Notes: generated by a model not told the origin, from the sequence alone. Shown: positions 44,341 to 54,153, numbered from the stretch's first letter. The stretch: DNA of 64,000 nt from an uncultured Prevotella sp. (GCA_900771975.1 CAAGPV010000035.1:1-64000), one strand, 5' to 3'. Translations and numbers: made by a program.

Positions 44341-45531
44341 TTACTTTATAAGGCCTTCATTAACAAAAATCTGCTTTAAGGCCACTACTCCACGTTCAAC
44401 TTGCTCTTTAGTGTGTGTCGCCATCAAGGCAAAACGAACCAATGTATCCTGTGGAGCACAAGCTGGAGGTATAACAGGGTTAATAAATACACCTGCCTCA
44501 TACGCTTTCTTTGTAACTATAAATGTTTTGTCAATATCGCGTACATAAAGAGGTATAATTGGACTTTCTGTTTCTCCTATTTCAAAACCTTCCTCACGAA
44601 AACGTTGCAATGCATAGTTGGTTACATCCCATAAGTGCTCAATACGTTGTGGTTCCTCCTGAATAATATGAAGCGCTTCCAAAGCTGCTGCTGTAGCAGC
44701 CGGAGTATTACTTGCACTAAATATATAAGTTCTGCAATTATGACGAATGAAATTAATGGTATCTTTATCTCCCGCTATAAAGCCACCAATAGAAGCTAAA
44801 CTTTTAGAGAACGTTCCCATTATCAAGTCAACTTCGTCTGTCAATCCAAAATGGTCACAGACTCCACGACCTTGTTTTCCAAAAACGCCCAAGCCATGAG
44901 CCTCATCTACCATAATAGAGCAATTGTATTTATGCTTTAGCTTGACAATTTCAGGCAAGTTAGCTAAATCGCCTTCCATTGAAAAGACACCATCTACAAC
45001 TATCAATTTAATGGCATCATGTGGTAATTTTTGAAGCACACGCTCCAAATCTTCCATATCGTTATGCTTATAATGCAGTTGTGTTGCAAAAGAAAGTCGG
45101 CGTCCATCTACAATGCTTGCATGATCACGATCGTCACAAATGATGTAATCACCACGACCTACCACCACTGCAATAACACCAGCATTAACAGAAAAGCCTG
45201 TAGAAAAACACAAAGCTTCGTCTTTATGTTCAAATTCCGCAAGTTCTTTTTCCAATTGCACATGCAAATCAAGCGTACCATTTAGAAATCGACTGCCGGC
45301 ACAACCAGACCCATACTTGTCCAAGGCCTCTTTAGCGGCTTCAATAACACGCGGATCATTTGGTAATCCCGTATAGGCATTCGACCCAAACATAAGAATC
45401 TTGTTGCCATTAATGTCTGTAACCTCAGTACCCTGCTTACTTGTTATTTCTCTAAAATAGGGGTACACACCAGCCTTCATGTATTTTTGCGGCTCCCGAT
45501 AATTCTTGTATTTTTCTTGTAATTGTCCCAT
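44341..45531 (-). CDS. spt: Serine palmitoyltransferase (alpha-oxoamine synthase family)
   Basis: 396 aa from the ATG at 45531. The longer frame to 45576 adds 15 residues without family similarity, and its start overlaps the -7 box. PLP enzyme condensing serine with an acyl-CoA to 3-ketosphinganine, the first step of Bacteroidetes sphingolipids. Motifs: GSNAYTGLPNDPRV, GSGCAGSRFLNGTLDLHVQLE, VDEAHGLGVFG, and the PLP-lysine in GTFSKSLASIGGF. Closely similar in layout to Bacteroides Spt. A glycine C-acetyltransferase (Kbl) role is the alternative, but the N-terminal MGQLQEKYKNYREPQKYMKAG pattern favours Spt. Confidence 0.9.
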   Translation of the reverse strand: MGQLQEKYKNYREPQKYMKAGVYPYFREITSKQGTEVTDINGNKILMFGSNAYTGLPNDPRVIEAAKEALDKYGSGCAGSRFLNGTLDLHVQLEKELAEFEHKDEALCFSTGFSVNAGVIAVVVGRGDYIICDDRDHASIVDGRRLSFATQLHYKHNDMEDLERVLQKLPHDAIKLIVVDGVFSMEGDLANLPEIVKLKHKYNCSIMVDEAHGLGVFGKQGRGVCDHFGLTDEVDLIMGTFSKSLASIGGFIAGDKDTINFIRHNCRTYIFSASNTPAATAAALEALHIIQEEPQRIEHLWDVTNYALQRFREEGFEIGETESPIIPLYVRDIDKTFIVTKKAYEAGVFINPVIPPACAPQDTLVRFALMATHTKEQVERGVVALKQIFVNEGLIK

Positions 45532-45573
45532 ATATAATAGGTGTAGTCCACGACTACAATTTTGATTAGGCTG

Positions 45574-45581
45574 CAAAGTTA
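45574..45581 (-). promoter_or_regulatory. Promoter -7 box of spt
   Basis: TAACTTTG on the minus strand, 42 bp upstream of the ATG at 45531; no clear -33 box. Confidence 0.5.
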
Positions 45582-45675
45582 CAAAAACTTAAACAAATAT
45601 TCGTCTGTTTAAAAAAAGAATTATCAGTTTTTGCGTTTTTTCATTTGAATGTAGTATTATTTGTTCTTTAATTTG

Positions 45676-45683
45676 TATTTTTG
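45676..45683 (+). promoter_or_regulatory. Promoter -7 box of the lipid-kinase gene
   Basis: TATTTTTG, 23 bp before the ATG at 45707; the nearest upstream TTTG is 28 bp away, too far for the consensus. Confidence 0.45.
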
Positions 45684-45706
45684 CAAACCACTAAGTAGAT
45701 AATGAT

Positions 45707-46735
45707 ATGCCCAAGAAAATCGCATTTATCTTAAATCCCATTTCCGGAAATGTCAGAAAGTCTAAAATACCTGAACTTATTGATAAACATTTAGATAAAG
45801 CACATTTCTCTTACTCTGTTTTTGAAACACAGTATGCGGGCCATGCTACTTTGTTAGCAGAGAATGCCGCTAAATCTGGCTTTGACATAGTAGTGGCGGT
45901 TGGTGGCGATGGAACCGTTAACGAAGTTGGAAGAGCTCTTATACACACAAACACAGCTTTGGGAATACTTCCTTGTGGTTCTGGCAACGGATTGGCCCGT
46001 CACTTGCTTCTTCCCATGAATTTGGAAAAAGCATTAGAGGTTATCAACCAAGCATCTATCAACACCCTCGATTATGGATTAATTAATAACATCCCTTTCT
46101 TTTGCACTTGTGGAATGGGGTTTGATGCATTTATAAGCATGAAATTTGCAGAAGCTGGGAAAAGAGGCTTTACAACATATGCCGAGAATGTATTGAAAGA
46201 AGGCTTAAAATACAAACCTGAGACCTATGAAATTGAAGATGAATCCGGCGCCAGACATTACAAGGCTTTTTTGGTATCTATAGCCAATGCTTCACAATAT
46301 GGCAACAATGCCTTTATTGCGCCCCAAGCTTCTATGAGCGATGGCTTGTTGGACGTAATCATTATGGAGCCTTTTGATGTTATAGATGCCCCACAGGTCG
46401 TCATCGAAATGTTCAACAAGACGCTTGACAAAAGCACGAAAATAAAAACATTTAAGGCCCAACACATTCACATACACAGAAAGGAACCAGGATTGATACA
46501 CTTTGACGGAGACCCAATAATGTGTGATGCCGATTTGGATGTTCGAATAGAGAGCAAAGGAATAAAAGTCGTTATAAATCCATGGGCTGACAAAAGTCAA
46601 CGTCAACCAAACTTTGTTCAAACCGCCTTTTCTGAATTCTTCTATAATATAGACCTCATACGCACCGACCTCATACGCCAAGGGAAAAAACTACAAGCAT
46701 TGAATCGTACCATCATCAAAAAACTCAACATTTAA
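45707..46735 (+). CDS. Diacylglycerol-kinase-like lipid kinase (YegS/DagK family)
   Basis: 342 aa. Catalytic domain signature IAFILNPISGNVRKSK, AVGGDGTVNEVGRAL (nucleotide-binding GGDGT), LGILPCGSGNGLARHL, and HFDGDP near the C-terminus. Such enzymes phosphorylate diacylglycerol or sphingoid lipids. It stands divergently next to the sphingolipid gene spt. A sphinganine or ceramide kinase is therefore possible, but the family cannot be read more closely here. 4 bp before trmN6. Confidence 0.92.
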   Translation: MPKKIAFILNPISGNVRKSKIPELIDKHLDKAHFSYSVFETQYAGHATLLAENAAKSGFDIVVAVGGDGTVNEVGRALIHTNTALGILPCGSGNGLARHLLLPMNLEKALEVINQASINTLDYGLINNIPFFCTCGMGFDAFISMKFAEAGKRGFTTYAENVLKEGLKYKPETYEIEDESGARHYKAFLVSIANASQYGNNAFIAPQASMSDGLLDVIIMEPFDVIDAPQVVIEMFNKTLDKSTKIKTFKAQHIHIHRKEPGLIHFDGDPIMCDADLDVRIESKGIKVVINPWADKSQRQPNFVQTAFSEFFYNIDLIRTDLIRQGKKLQALNRTIIKKLNI

Positions 46736-46739
46736 ATTA

Positions 46740-47435
46740 ATGGGTGGTTTTCAATTTAAACAATTTAGGATTGAACAGGATTTATGTGGGATGAAAGTAG
46801 GAACTGATGGGGTTCTACTGGGAGCTTGGGCAAAAGGAGGCAGACATATTCTTGACATAGGAACCGGAACAGGTCTTATTGCTTTGATGATGGCACAACG
46901 GTTTCGTTCTTCCACAATTGAAGCTATAGACATAGAAGAAAATGCAGTCAAACAAGCGCAAGACAATATTGAAAGAAGTCCTTTCTCCCAACAAATTAAG
47001 GTTTTCCATACTTCTATTCAGCAATTCAATAGCAAAGCTATAAACTACGATGCAATAGTTTGCAATCCCCCATTTTTCGAAAATTCATTGTCCTGCAATA
47101 ATCACCAAAGAACATTGGCACGTCACACCAATAGCCTTTCGTTTAACGAACTCATTTCTTGCTGTATTAAACTTCTGACGTCCAATGGTGTACTAAGCAT
47201 CATACTCCCTACAACTACAAGAAATAGTTTTGAAACGGAAGCCTTACTTCAAGGTTTATACAAAACAGAAGAGCTTTTTGTAAAAACATCCATAAAGAAA
47301 GCCCCAAAACGAGTTTTGATGCAGTTTTCCAAACAAATGACAAGTCCAGTAAAAACATCTACCCAACTCTTAATAAATTCACAAGGAGAACGCTCCCTTT
47401 GGTACAATGAGTTAACTCAAGATTTCTATTTGTAA
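46740..47435 (+). CDS. trmN6: tRNA1(Val) A37 N6-methyltransferase
   Basis: 231 aa. SAM-dependent methyltransferase of the YfiC family that modifies A37 of tRNA-Val. Motifs: KVGTDGVLLGAWA (family N-terminus), ILDIGTGTGLIALMMAQR (SAM motif I), EAIDIEENAV, and the catalytic CNPPFF. 4 bp after the lipid kinase gene. Specificity by similarity to E. coli YfiC. Confidence 0.93.
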   Translation: MGGFQFKQFRIEQDLCGMKVGTDGVLLGAWAKGGRHILDIGTGTGLIALMMAQRFRSSTIEAIDIEENAVKQAQDNIERSPFSQQIKVFHTSIQQFNSKAINYDAIVCNPPFFENSLSCNNHQRTLARHTNSLSFNELISCCIKLLTSNGVLSIILPTTTRNSFETEALLQGLYKTEELFVKTSIKKAPKRVLMQFSKQMTSPVKTSTQLLINSQGERSLWYNELTQDFYL

Positions 47436-47511
47436 CTTTCAAATATCCAATTTTTAGATAGTTAGAAGAAGTTAAAGGCTCTTCAATCCCGTATATTTCT
47501 TAGATTTTTCG

Positions 47512-47519
47512 TAAATTTG
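47512..47519 (+). promoter_or_regulatory. Promoter -7 box of lon
   Basis: TAAATTTG, 21 bp before the ATG at 47541. No clear -33. It overlaps a TTG (47517) that opens a longer reading frame, which excludes that TTG as the start. Confidence 0.55.
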
Positions 47520-47540
47520 CAGGCTCATAACGAACGTTAC

Positions 47541-50009
47541 ATGAAGAAAAAACAAAATATTCAAATGATTGCCGACTACAACGGCGACCTATCGACACTT
47601 TTAAACACAACAGTAGAGGGAGAAATTCCTATTTTGGCGACACGCAATTTGGTCTTGTTTCCCGGCATTATGAATCCTATTCTCGTTGGGAGAAAGGCAA
47701 GTCTTTCTTTGTTGAAACTTGCCGAAAAGAACGAGAATATGATATTTGCCGTCTTTAGTCAAAAAGAAGAGAATATTGATTATCCTGAGGAAAAAGACCT
47801 GTTAAAGGACGGTGTATACGCAAAAGTCCTTAAAATCATTGATATGCCCGATTCGGCTTCCACAAAAACAGCCATCATTCAATCTCTCGGCCGTTGTTCT
47901 TTGGAAACCATAACAAAGACAAAACCCTATTTGCAAGGATTTGCAAGTAGGGTCGAAGAAATCCTACCCGAAGATAACGACTTTGAATGGAGCGTTGCTT
48001 TGGATGCTCTTCGTGCAACTGTTGCTGAATACATAAAACAAAATGACGAAATTCCTAACGAAGTCCAATTTGCTATAAACAACATCAATAATGGTGTAAT
48101 TCTCGTCAACTATGTTTGTACCAACCTCATCCAGTCGTTCGAAGACAAGGCCCAACTGCTTAAAGAGCTCGATATTAAAAAGCGCTTGTTCCTCTTGCTT
48201 CGATTCATTCGACGCGAATTAGAACTATTACAGATTCGACAAAACATCAGAATGAAGACTCGTTCTGATTTGGACGAGCAGCAACGTGAATATTTCCTTC
48301 ACCAACAAATCAAAAACATCAAGGAAGAACTAGGCGATGAAGAAAGCAATCCCGAGCGAAGCGAACTACAAAAGCTGGCTAAGGACAAGAAATGGAGCAA
48401 AGAAATTGGCAAGAGTTTTGAGAAAGAACTTAACAAACTCGACTCCTTAAATCCACAGAGCCCTGAATATAGCGTACAACTCAACTACTTGCAAACTGTA
48501 GCCAATCTTCCCTGGAACGAATATACCACAGACGATTTAAGTCTAAAACGTGCCAAGAGAATACTCGACCAAGACCATTATGGTATGGAAAAAGTAAAAG
48601 AACGTATTCTCGAATACATGGCTGTGTTGCAACTGCGTGGTGATCTCAAATCGCCTATTCTGTGTCTTTATGGGCCTCCTGGTGTAGGTAAAACCTCATT
48701 GGGAAAAAGTATTGCCAAAGCCATGAAGCGAAATTATGTCCGCGTTTCTTTAGGAGGTCTTCATGACGAAGCTGAAATACGCGGTCATAGGCGTACTTAC
48801 ATTGGGGCTATGCCAGGCCGTATCATCAAAAGTATTCAAAAAGCAAAGTCTTCCAATCCTGTTTTCATTCTCGATGAGATTGACAAAGTTACACAAAACA
48901 CCGTTAACGGTGATCCTTCGTCTGCATTGTTGGAGGTTCTTGACCCTGAACAAAATAATGCTTTTCATGATAATTATCTCGACTTGGACTATGATTTGTC
49001 GAAGGTATTGTTCATCGCTACGGCCAATGACCTCAACACTATTCCCCGTCCACTACTTGACCGTATGGAAATAATAGAAGTTGGTGGCTATATCACAGAA
49101 GAAAAAATTGAGATAGCAAAGCGTCATCTCGTTCCACGCGAAATCAAAAACACAGGATTGGACGCTATTGAAACACCTATTAAATTTACAAAGCCGGCTT
49201 TAGAACGCATTATTGAAAACTATACCAGAGAAAGTGGTGTAAGACAATTGGAAAAGCAAATCAACAAAGCCCTACGGAAAATAGCTTACCACAAAGCGAT
49301 GGAAGACCAATTGGATATTTACACTATCACTCCCAACAATCTTGAAGATCTGTTAGGGAAACCACCTTTCTATCGTGACATCTATCAAGGCAACAATTAT
49401 GCCGGTGTGGTGACAGGGTTAGCTTGGACAAGTGTTGGTGGAGAAATCTTGTTTATCGAGACTTCACTTTCCAAAGGAAAAGCAGGAAAACTAACTCTTA
49501 CCGGCAATTTGGGCGACGTCATGAAAGAAAGTGCCGTTATTGCTTTGGAATATGTAAAAGCTCATGCAGATGCTTTGGGAATAGATTCTAACATCTTCAA
49601 CAACTGGAATATACACATCCATGTTCCGGAAGGTGCAACCCCAAAAGATGGACCTTCAGCGGGTATAACCATCGCCACATCCATTGCTTCTGCTATCACC
49701 CAACGAAAGGTACGCAAAAACACCGCTATGACAGGTGAAATAACCCTACGTGGAAAAGTGTTGCCCGTAGGAGGTATTAAAGAAAAAATTCTTGCAGCCA
49801 AGCGAGCCGGCATCACCGACATCGTTATGTGTTGTGAGAACGAAAAGGACATTATTGAGATTCCCGAAAAATATCGCAAAGGAGTTACATTCCATTATGT
49901 TGAGAATGTTCAAGACGTATGGAATTTTGCATTAACCGATGAGATGGTAGACCACCCTATCGATTTTACAATTAACGAAGAATCCTCAAACGATAAAAAA
50001 GAAGAATAA
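47541..50009 (+). CDS. lon: Endopeptidase La (Lon protease)
   Basis: 822 aa from the ATG at 47541. ATP-dependent cytosolic protease for damaged and regulatory proteins. N-terminal LON substrate domain (about 35-230) with LPxRN-like ILATRNLVLFPGI. AAA+ domain with Walker A GPPGVGKTSLGKS, Walker B FILDEIDKV, then TANDLNTIPRPLLDRMEII. C-terminal serine-lysine protease: S706 in ATPKDGPSAG and K749 in VGGIKEKI, spaced 43 as in E. coli Lon. First of lon-tgt-lptG, contiguous. Confidence 0.97.
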   Translation: MKKKQNIQMIADYNGDLSTLLNTTVEGEIPILATRNLVLFPGIMNPILVGRKASLSLLKLAEKNENMIFAVFSQKEENIDYPEEKDLLKDGVYAKVLKIIDMPDSASTKTAIIQSLGRCSLETITKTKPYLQGFASRVEEILPEDNDFEWSVALDALRATVAEYIKQNDEIPNEVQFAINNINNGVILVNYVCTNLIQSFEDKAQLLKELDIKKRLFLLLRFIRRELELLQIRQNIRMKTRSDLDEQQREYFLHQQIKNIKEELGDEESNPERSELQKLAKDKKWSKEIGKSFEKELNKLDSLNPQSPEYSVQLNYLQTVANLPWNEYTTDDLSLKRAKRILDQDHYGMEKVKERILEYMAVLQLRGDLKSPILCLYGPPGVGKTSLGKSIAKAMKRNYVRVSLGGLHDEAEIRGHRRTYIGAMPGRIIKSIQKAKSSNPVFILDEIDKVTQNTVNGDPSSALLEVLDPEQNNAFHDNYLDLDYDLSKVLFIATANDLNTIPRPLLDRMEIIEVGGYITEEKIEIAKRHLVPREIKNTGLDAIETPIKFTKPALERIIENYTRESGVRQLEKQINKALRKIAYHKAMEDQLDIYTITPNNLEDLLGKPPFYRDIYQGNNYAGVVTGLAWTSVGGEILFIETSLSKGKAGKLTLTGNLGDVMKESAVIALEYVKAHADALGIDSNIFNNWNIHIHVPEGATPKDGPSAGITIATSIASAITQRKVRKNTAMTGEITLRGKVLPVGGIKEKILAAKRAGITDIVMCCENEKDIIEIPEKYRKGVTFHYVENVQDVWNFALTDEMVDHPIDFTINEESSNDKKEE

Positions 50010-51137
50010 ATGACATTTGAGTTGCAACACACCGATAACGCTTCAGATGCACGTACAGGAGTCATCAAGACGGCTCATGGAGAAATACGCACCCCCATTT
50101 TCATGCCTGTAGGTACCTGTGGTTCGGTTAAAGGTGTTCATTTTTCAGAACTTCGAGAACAAGTAAATGCCCAAATCATCTTAGGCAATACCTACCACCT
50201 ATATTTACGGCCTGGCCTGGAAGTTCTTCGAAAGGCCGGTGGATTACATGGCTTCAATGGTTGGGAGCGTCCTATTCTGACTGATTCAGGAGGATTTCAG
50301 GTATTCTCTTTGACCGGCATCCGAAAGTTAAGCGAGCAAGGTTGTGAGTTTCGTAGCCACATCGACGGGTCCAAACATTTCTTCACTCCCGAAAACGTAA
50401 TGGACACTGAGCGCATTATCGGTGCTGACATCATGATGGCATTAGACGAGTGTCCTCCGGGGAAAAGCGATTATGAATATGCAAAAAAGAGTCTGGCAAT
50501 GACACAACGGTGGCTAGACCGTTGTCTAAAACGCTTCAACGAGACAGAGCCTCTATATGGTTATCAACAGTCTCTTTTCCCTATTGTACAAGGATGTACC
50601 TATAAAAACCTGCGGCGTGAGGCAGCTAAGTTTGTTGCAGACAAAGGTGCAGACGGAAATGCAATCGGAGGATTGGCCGTTGGCGAACCAACTGAAGTGA
50701 TGTACGAAATGATAGAGGTTGTAAATGAAATATTGCCAAAAGACAAGCCCCGCTATCTCATGGGCGTTGGAACCCCCCAAAACATCCTTGAAGCCATAGA
50801 ACGTGGAGTGGATATGTTCGATTGTGTCATGCCAACTCGCAACGGGCGTAATGCCATGTTGTTTACCTACGAAGGTACGATGAACATGAAAAACAAGAAG
50901 TGGGAGATGGACTTTTCTCCCATAGACCCCAATGGTTGTGATGTTGACAGAGTATATTCAAAAGCCTACCTACACCATTTGTTCAAAGCTCAGGAGCTTT
51001 TGGCCATGCAGATTGCCTCCATTCATAATCTTTCTTTTTATTTACGCTTGGTTACTGATGCACGGCAACATATTGAGAACGGTGATTTCGTTCAGTGGAA
51101 AAACTCTATTATAGGGCAGTTAGGCCAAAGAGTTTAA
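50010..51137 (+). CDS. tgt: tRNA-guanine transglycosylase
   Basis: 375 aa. Exchanges the wobble guanine of GUN-anticodon tRNAs for preQ1. Starts directly after the lon stop. Motifs: IFMPVGTCGSVKGV, LTDSGGFQVFSL with the catalytic Asp, GGLAVGEP, FDCVMPTRNGRNAMLFT. The C-terminal zinc loop is unusual: after PIDPNGC the CxCxxC of E. coli Tgt is missing, only one Cys remains, and the later His (IHNL) is kept. Confidence 0.96.
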   Translation: MTFELQHTDNASDARTGVIKTAHGEIRTPIFMPVGTCGSVKGVHFSELREQVNAQIILGNTYHLYLRPGLEVLRKAGGLHGFNGWERPILTDSGGFQVFSLTGIRKLSEQGCEFRSHIDGSKHFFTPENVMDTERIIGADIMMALDECPPGKSDYEYAKKSLAMTQRWLDRCLKRFNETEPLYGYQQSLFPIVQGCTYKNLRREAAKFVADKGADGNAIGGLAVGEPTEVMYEMIEVVNEILPKDKPRYLMGVGTPQNILEAIERGVDMFDCVMPTRNGRNAMLFTYEGTMNMKNKKWEMDFSPIDPNGCDVDRVYSKAYLHHLFKAQELLAMQIASIHNLSFYLRLVTDARQHIENGDFVQWKNSIIGQLGQRV

Positions 51138-51148
51138 TATCAGCAATA

Positions 51149-52369
51149 ATGGATTACGGGAAGAAAAAACGATTGATAAAGATACTTAGCACCATTCGAT
51201 ATACGAAAAAATTATTGAATAGTGTGATTACCTTATACTTATGGCTGAAACGAGCCATAAAAAAGGTTCCTATACATCGGTGCCTTTCTATTCTTGATTG
51301 GTATATCATCAAGAAATTCATCGGAACTTACATCTTTTCAATTATACTTATTATAAGTATAGCTATCGTTTTTGACTTTAACGAAAACTTGTCGAAGTTT
51401 ACACAATATCATGCTCCATGGCGGGCTATTGTGTTCGACTATTATGCCAATTTCATACCCTACTATTCCAATCTTTTCAGCCCTCTCTTCGTTTTTATCG
51501 CAGTTATATTCTTTACCTCCAAGTTAGCAGGCAATTCAGAAATAATTGCCATGATGGCGGCAGGAGTTTCTTTTCGGCGCTTAATGCGGCCGTACATGAT
51601 TTCCTGCGTACTGATTGCCCTCACGACATTCTATCTTAACAGTTTTGTGATACCACACGGCACCGTCATCCGCCAAAACTTTGAAACGCTTTATCGCAAT
51701 TCTAAAAAGAATACAGCTGCCGAGAATGTCCAGTTGATGGTGGCACCAAACACAACAGCCTACATTCAGCATTACGACAACCAAACCAAACGTGGCTATG
51801 GATTTCATCTTGACAAATTTGAGAACAAAAAATTGGTAAGTACGCTGACAGCCCCTGAAATCCAATATGATACTATAAGCGATTCAAAGTTTCACTGGAA
51901 GGCGATCAATTGGAAAATCCGTAAGTTGTCTGGTCTTAAAGAACACATCACAAGTGGAACTCAATGTGATACCACCATCATGATGGAACCGACGGATTTG
52001 GTCTATTCCAAAGGCCAACAAGAAACATTTACGAGTCCCGAACTTTTGGACTACATTTCCAAGCAAACCTCACGTGGGGCAAGCAATGTGGCCCAATATG
52101 AAGTAGAGTTCCACAAAAGAATTGCCATGTCGTTTTCTTCGTTTATCCTAACTACCATCGGATTGTCTCTTTCTTCACGCAAACGAAAAGGTGGAATGGG
52201 GCTTTATCTGGGCATTGGTCTGGCTCTAAGTTTTGGATACATCATGCTTCAAACTGTAAGTTCGACGTTTGCCATCAACGCCAACACCCCAGCCGTCTTG
52301 GCGGCATGGATTCCTAATTTTATCTTTGCAGCTATTGCATATTATTGTTATCGGAAAGCACCAAGATAA
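51149..52369 (+). CDS. lptG: LPS-export permease (LptG/LptF, YjgP/YjgQ family)
   Basis: 406 aa from the ATG at 51149, 12 bp after tgt (an alternative frame from 51095 would overlap tgt). Part of the inner-membrane LptBFG transporter that passes LPS to the Lpt bridge. A cytosolic ~50-residue lysine-rich N-terminal extension comes before the first helix (ILDWYIIKKFIGTYIFSII). Six membrane segments in total, with a periplasmic beta-jellyroll domain at about 165-300. LptF and LptG are hard to tell apart here. The order lon-tgt-lptG is common in Bacteroidetes. Confidence 0.92.
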   Translation: MDYGKKKRLIKILSTIRYTKKLLNSVITLYLWLKRAIKKVPIHRCLSILDWYIIKKFIGTYIFSIILIISIAIVFDFNENLSKFTQYHAPWRAIVFDYYANFIPYYSNLFSPLFVFIAVIFFTSKLAGNSEIIAMMAAGVSFRRLMRPYMISCVLIALTTFYLNSFVIPHGTVIRQNFETLYRNSKKNTAAENVQLMVAPNTTAYIQHYDNQTKRGYGFHLDKFENKKLVSTLTAPEIQYDTISDSKFHWKAINWKIRKLSGLKEHITSGTQCDTTIMMEPTDLVYSKGQQETFTSPELLDYISKQTSRGASNVAQYEVEFHKRIAMSFSSFILTTIGLSLSSRKRKGGMGLYLGIGLALSFGYIMLQTVSSTFAINANTPAVLAAWIPNFIFAAIAYYCYRKAPR

Positions 52370-52428
52370 AAGGGGCTATTCTTCCGATGCATCAACGAAT
52401 GTCTCATTGACTTTACAATTATTTTAAA

Positions 52429-54066
52429 ATGTATTTTGAAGATTTAGATTTGAATGACAATGTGCTTGACGCACTTTATGATATGCATTTTGACGAATGT
52501 ACACCCATTCAAGAAAAATGCATTCCGGAGATTTTAAACGGTCACGATGTTCTTGGTGTGGCCCAAACAGGTACAGGAAAAACGGCTGCCTATCTGTTGC
52601 CCATTTTGTCAAAACTGGCTGACGGTGGTTTCCCCGAAGACTCCATCAACTGTCTTATTATGTCACCTACGCGCGAGCTTGCCCAACAGATTGACGAAGC
52701 CATGCAGGGCTTTTCCTACTACTTGCAAGGTGTAAGCAGCGTTGCTGTATACGGAGGCAACGACGGCAACCGCTATGAGCAAGAACTTAAAAGCCTTTCT
52801 CTTGGGGCGGACGTTGTCATTGCGACCCCCGGTCGTTTCATCTCCCATATTTCATTGGGAAATGTAGATTTGTCAAAGGTTTCTTTCTTTATTCTTGATG
52901 AGGCCGACCGTATGTTGGATATGGGATTTTCGGACGACATTCTTTCTATAGCCAAAAAATTGCCCTCAAGTTGTCAGACCATTATGTTCTCGGCAACAAT
53001 GCCAAAAAAGATAGAAGAATTGGCCAAAACATTACTAAAGAATCCAGTAGAAGTGAAACTTGCCGTTAGCAAACCTGCCGAAAAAATCCACCAAATGGCG
53101 TATGTTTGTTATGAAGAGCAAAAACTCGACATCATCCGTGACATCTTTAAGGCAGGTCAACTCAAACGGGTAATCATCTTCTCTGGGTCTAAACAGAAAG
53201 TTAAGCAAATCACCCTATCGTTACAACGCAAACATATCAACTGTGACCAAATGCATTCCGACCTTGAACAGTCACAACGAGATGAAGTCATGTTTAAGTT
53301 TAAGAGTGGCCAAATAGATGTTTTGGTTGCCACCGACATTGTTTCAAGGGGAATAGACATTGATGACATCACAATGGTCATCAACTATGATGTACCACGG
53401 GATGTTGAAGACTATGTACACCGCATAGGGCGTACAGCACGTGCCGACCGCGACGGAGAAGCTATCACCTTGGTCAATCAAGACGACATCTACTATTTTC
53501 AACAGATAGAAAAGTTTCTTGAAAAGGAAATAGAAAAGATGCCTCTTCCCGAAGGATGTGGGGAAGGACCAGAATATAAATCGGCAGGAAAACCAAAACG
53601 TGGGAGTTCAGCAAAAAACAGGCGCAAAAGAGACCGCGACCAGCAATCGCACAAGGACAAGAAACGGCGCAACAAGGCAGCTACAAGAAGACCACAACAA
53701 AAGCAGGAGCAACAGGAGCAAAAAGAAAAACAGGCAGGAACTCCAGAAAGCATCAAACCGGTTGGCACCAACTCTGCCCAAAAGCCTAAAGACACAAAGC
53801 GCAACAACCGCCCAATAAAGCCTCGTCAGGCTACACAAAATGAAGAAAGAAAAAACACCTCAAAAAAAGAAAAGACACCTCAAAAAAAATCTGAAAGGGG
53901 GAATAACCCAAAGGGTAAGGGCAGAAAACAGCGACCCAAAACACCAACAAGCCCAAGAAAAGAAGAACAACGCACCACAAAATATGCCATTAGGGATGAA
54001 ATCAAAACCCCTAAAAAAAGCGAAAATAGCATAAAAAGATTTTTCAAGAAAATCTTTGGCAAATAG
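52429..54066 (+). CDS. DEAD-box RNA helicase with basic C-terminal tail
   Basis: 545 aa. Two RecA domains: Q-motif PIQEKCIP, motif I AQTGTGKT, Ia PTRELAQQ, II DEADRML, III SAT, V ATDIVSRGIDID, VI HRIGRTARA. Residues 1-375 form the core; 380-545 is a disordered basic tail rich in Lys, Arg, Gln and Pro, with near-tandem KEKTPQKK-type segments around 465-480. It ends in an amphipathic SIKRFFKKIFGK. Such tails bind rRNA or mRNA in ribosome assembly and cold-response helicases (RhlE/DeaD types). Which type it is cannot be decided from the core alone. Confidence 0.94.
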   Translation: MYFEDLDLNDNVLDALYDMHFDECTPIQEKCIPEILNGHDVLGVAQTGTGKTAAYLLPILSKLADGGFPEDSINCLIMSPTRELAQQIDEAMQGFSYYLQGVSSVAVYGGNDGNRYEQELKSLSLGADVVIATPGRFISHISLGNVDLSKVSFFILDEADRMLDMGFSDDILSIAKKLPSSCQTIMFSATMPKKIEELAKTLLKNPVEVKLAVSKPAEKIHQMAYVCYEEQKLDIIRDIFKAGQLKRVIIFSGSKQKVKQITLSLQRKHINCDQMHSDLEQSQRDEVMFKFKSGQIDVLVATDIVSRGIDIDDITMVINYDVPRDVEDYVHRIGRTARADRDGEAITLVNQDDIYYFQQIEKFLEKEIEKMPLPEGCGEGPEYKSAGKPKRGSSAKNRRKRDRDQQSHKDKKRRNKAATRRPQQKQEQQEQKEKQAGTPESIKPVGTNSAQKPKDTKRNNRPIKPRQATQNEERKNTSKKEKTPQKKSERGNNPKGKGRKQRPKTPTSPRKEEQRTTKYAIRDEIKTPKKSENSIKRFFKKIFGK

Positions 54067-54097
54067 TTTTGTTTTGACAATATCATTGTTCTAACCA

Positions 54098-54153
54098 AAC
54101 TGGTTTCTTTTTGCTCACCCACCATTTGTAGCATAAGCAAAGAGAAACCAGTT
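54098..54153. terminator. Imperfect hairpin after the helicase gene
   Basis: 18-bp stem with one mismatch (54098-54115 with 54136-54153) and a 20-nt loop. No T-run on the plus strand, so termination is plausible but uncertain. Confidence 0.45.

Noticed and set aside
53850..53895. Tandem A-rich repeat in the helicase tail
   Set aside because: It encodes repeated Lys/Pro segments of the disordered tail in frame and needs no separate explanation.
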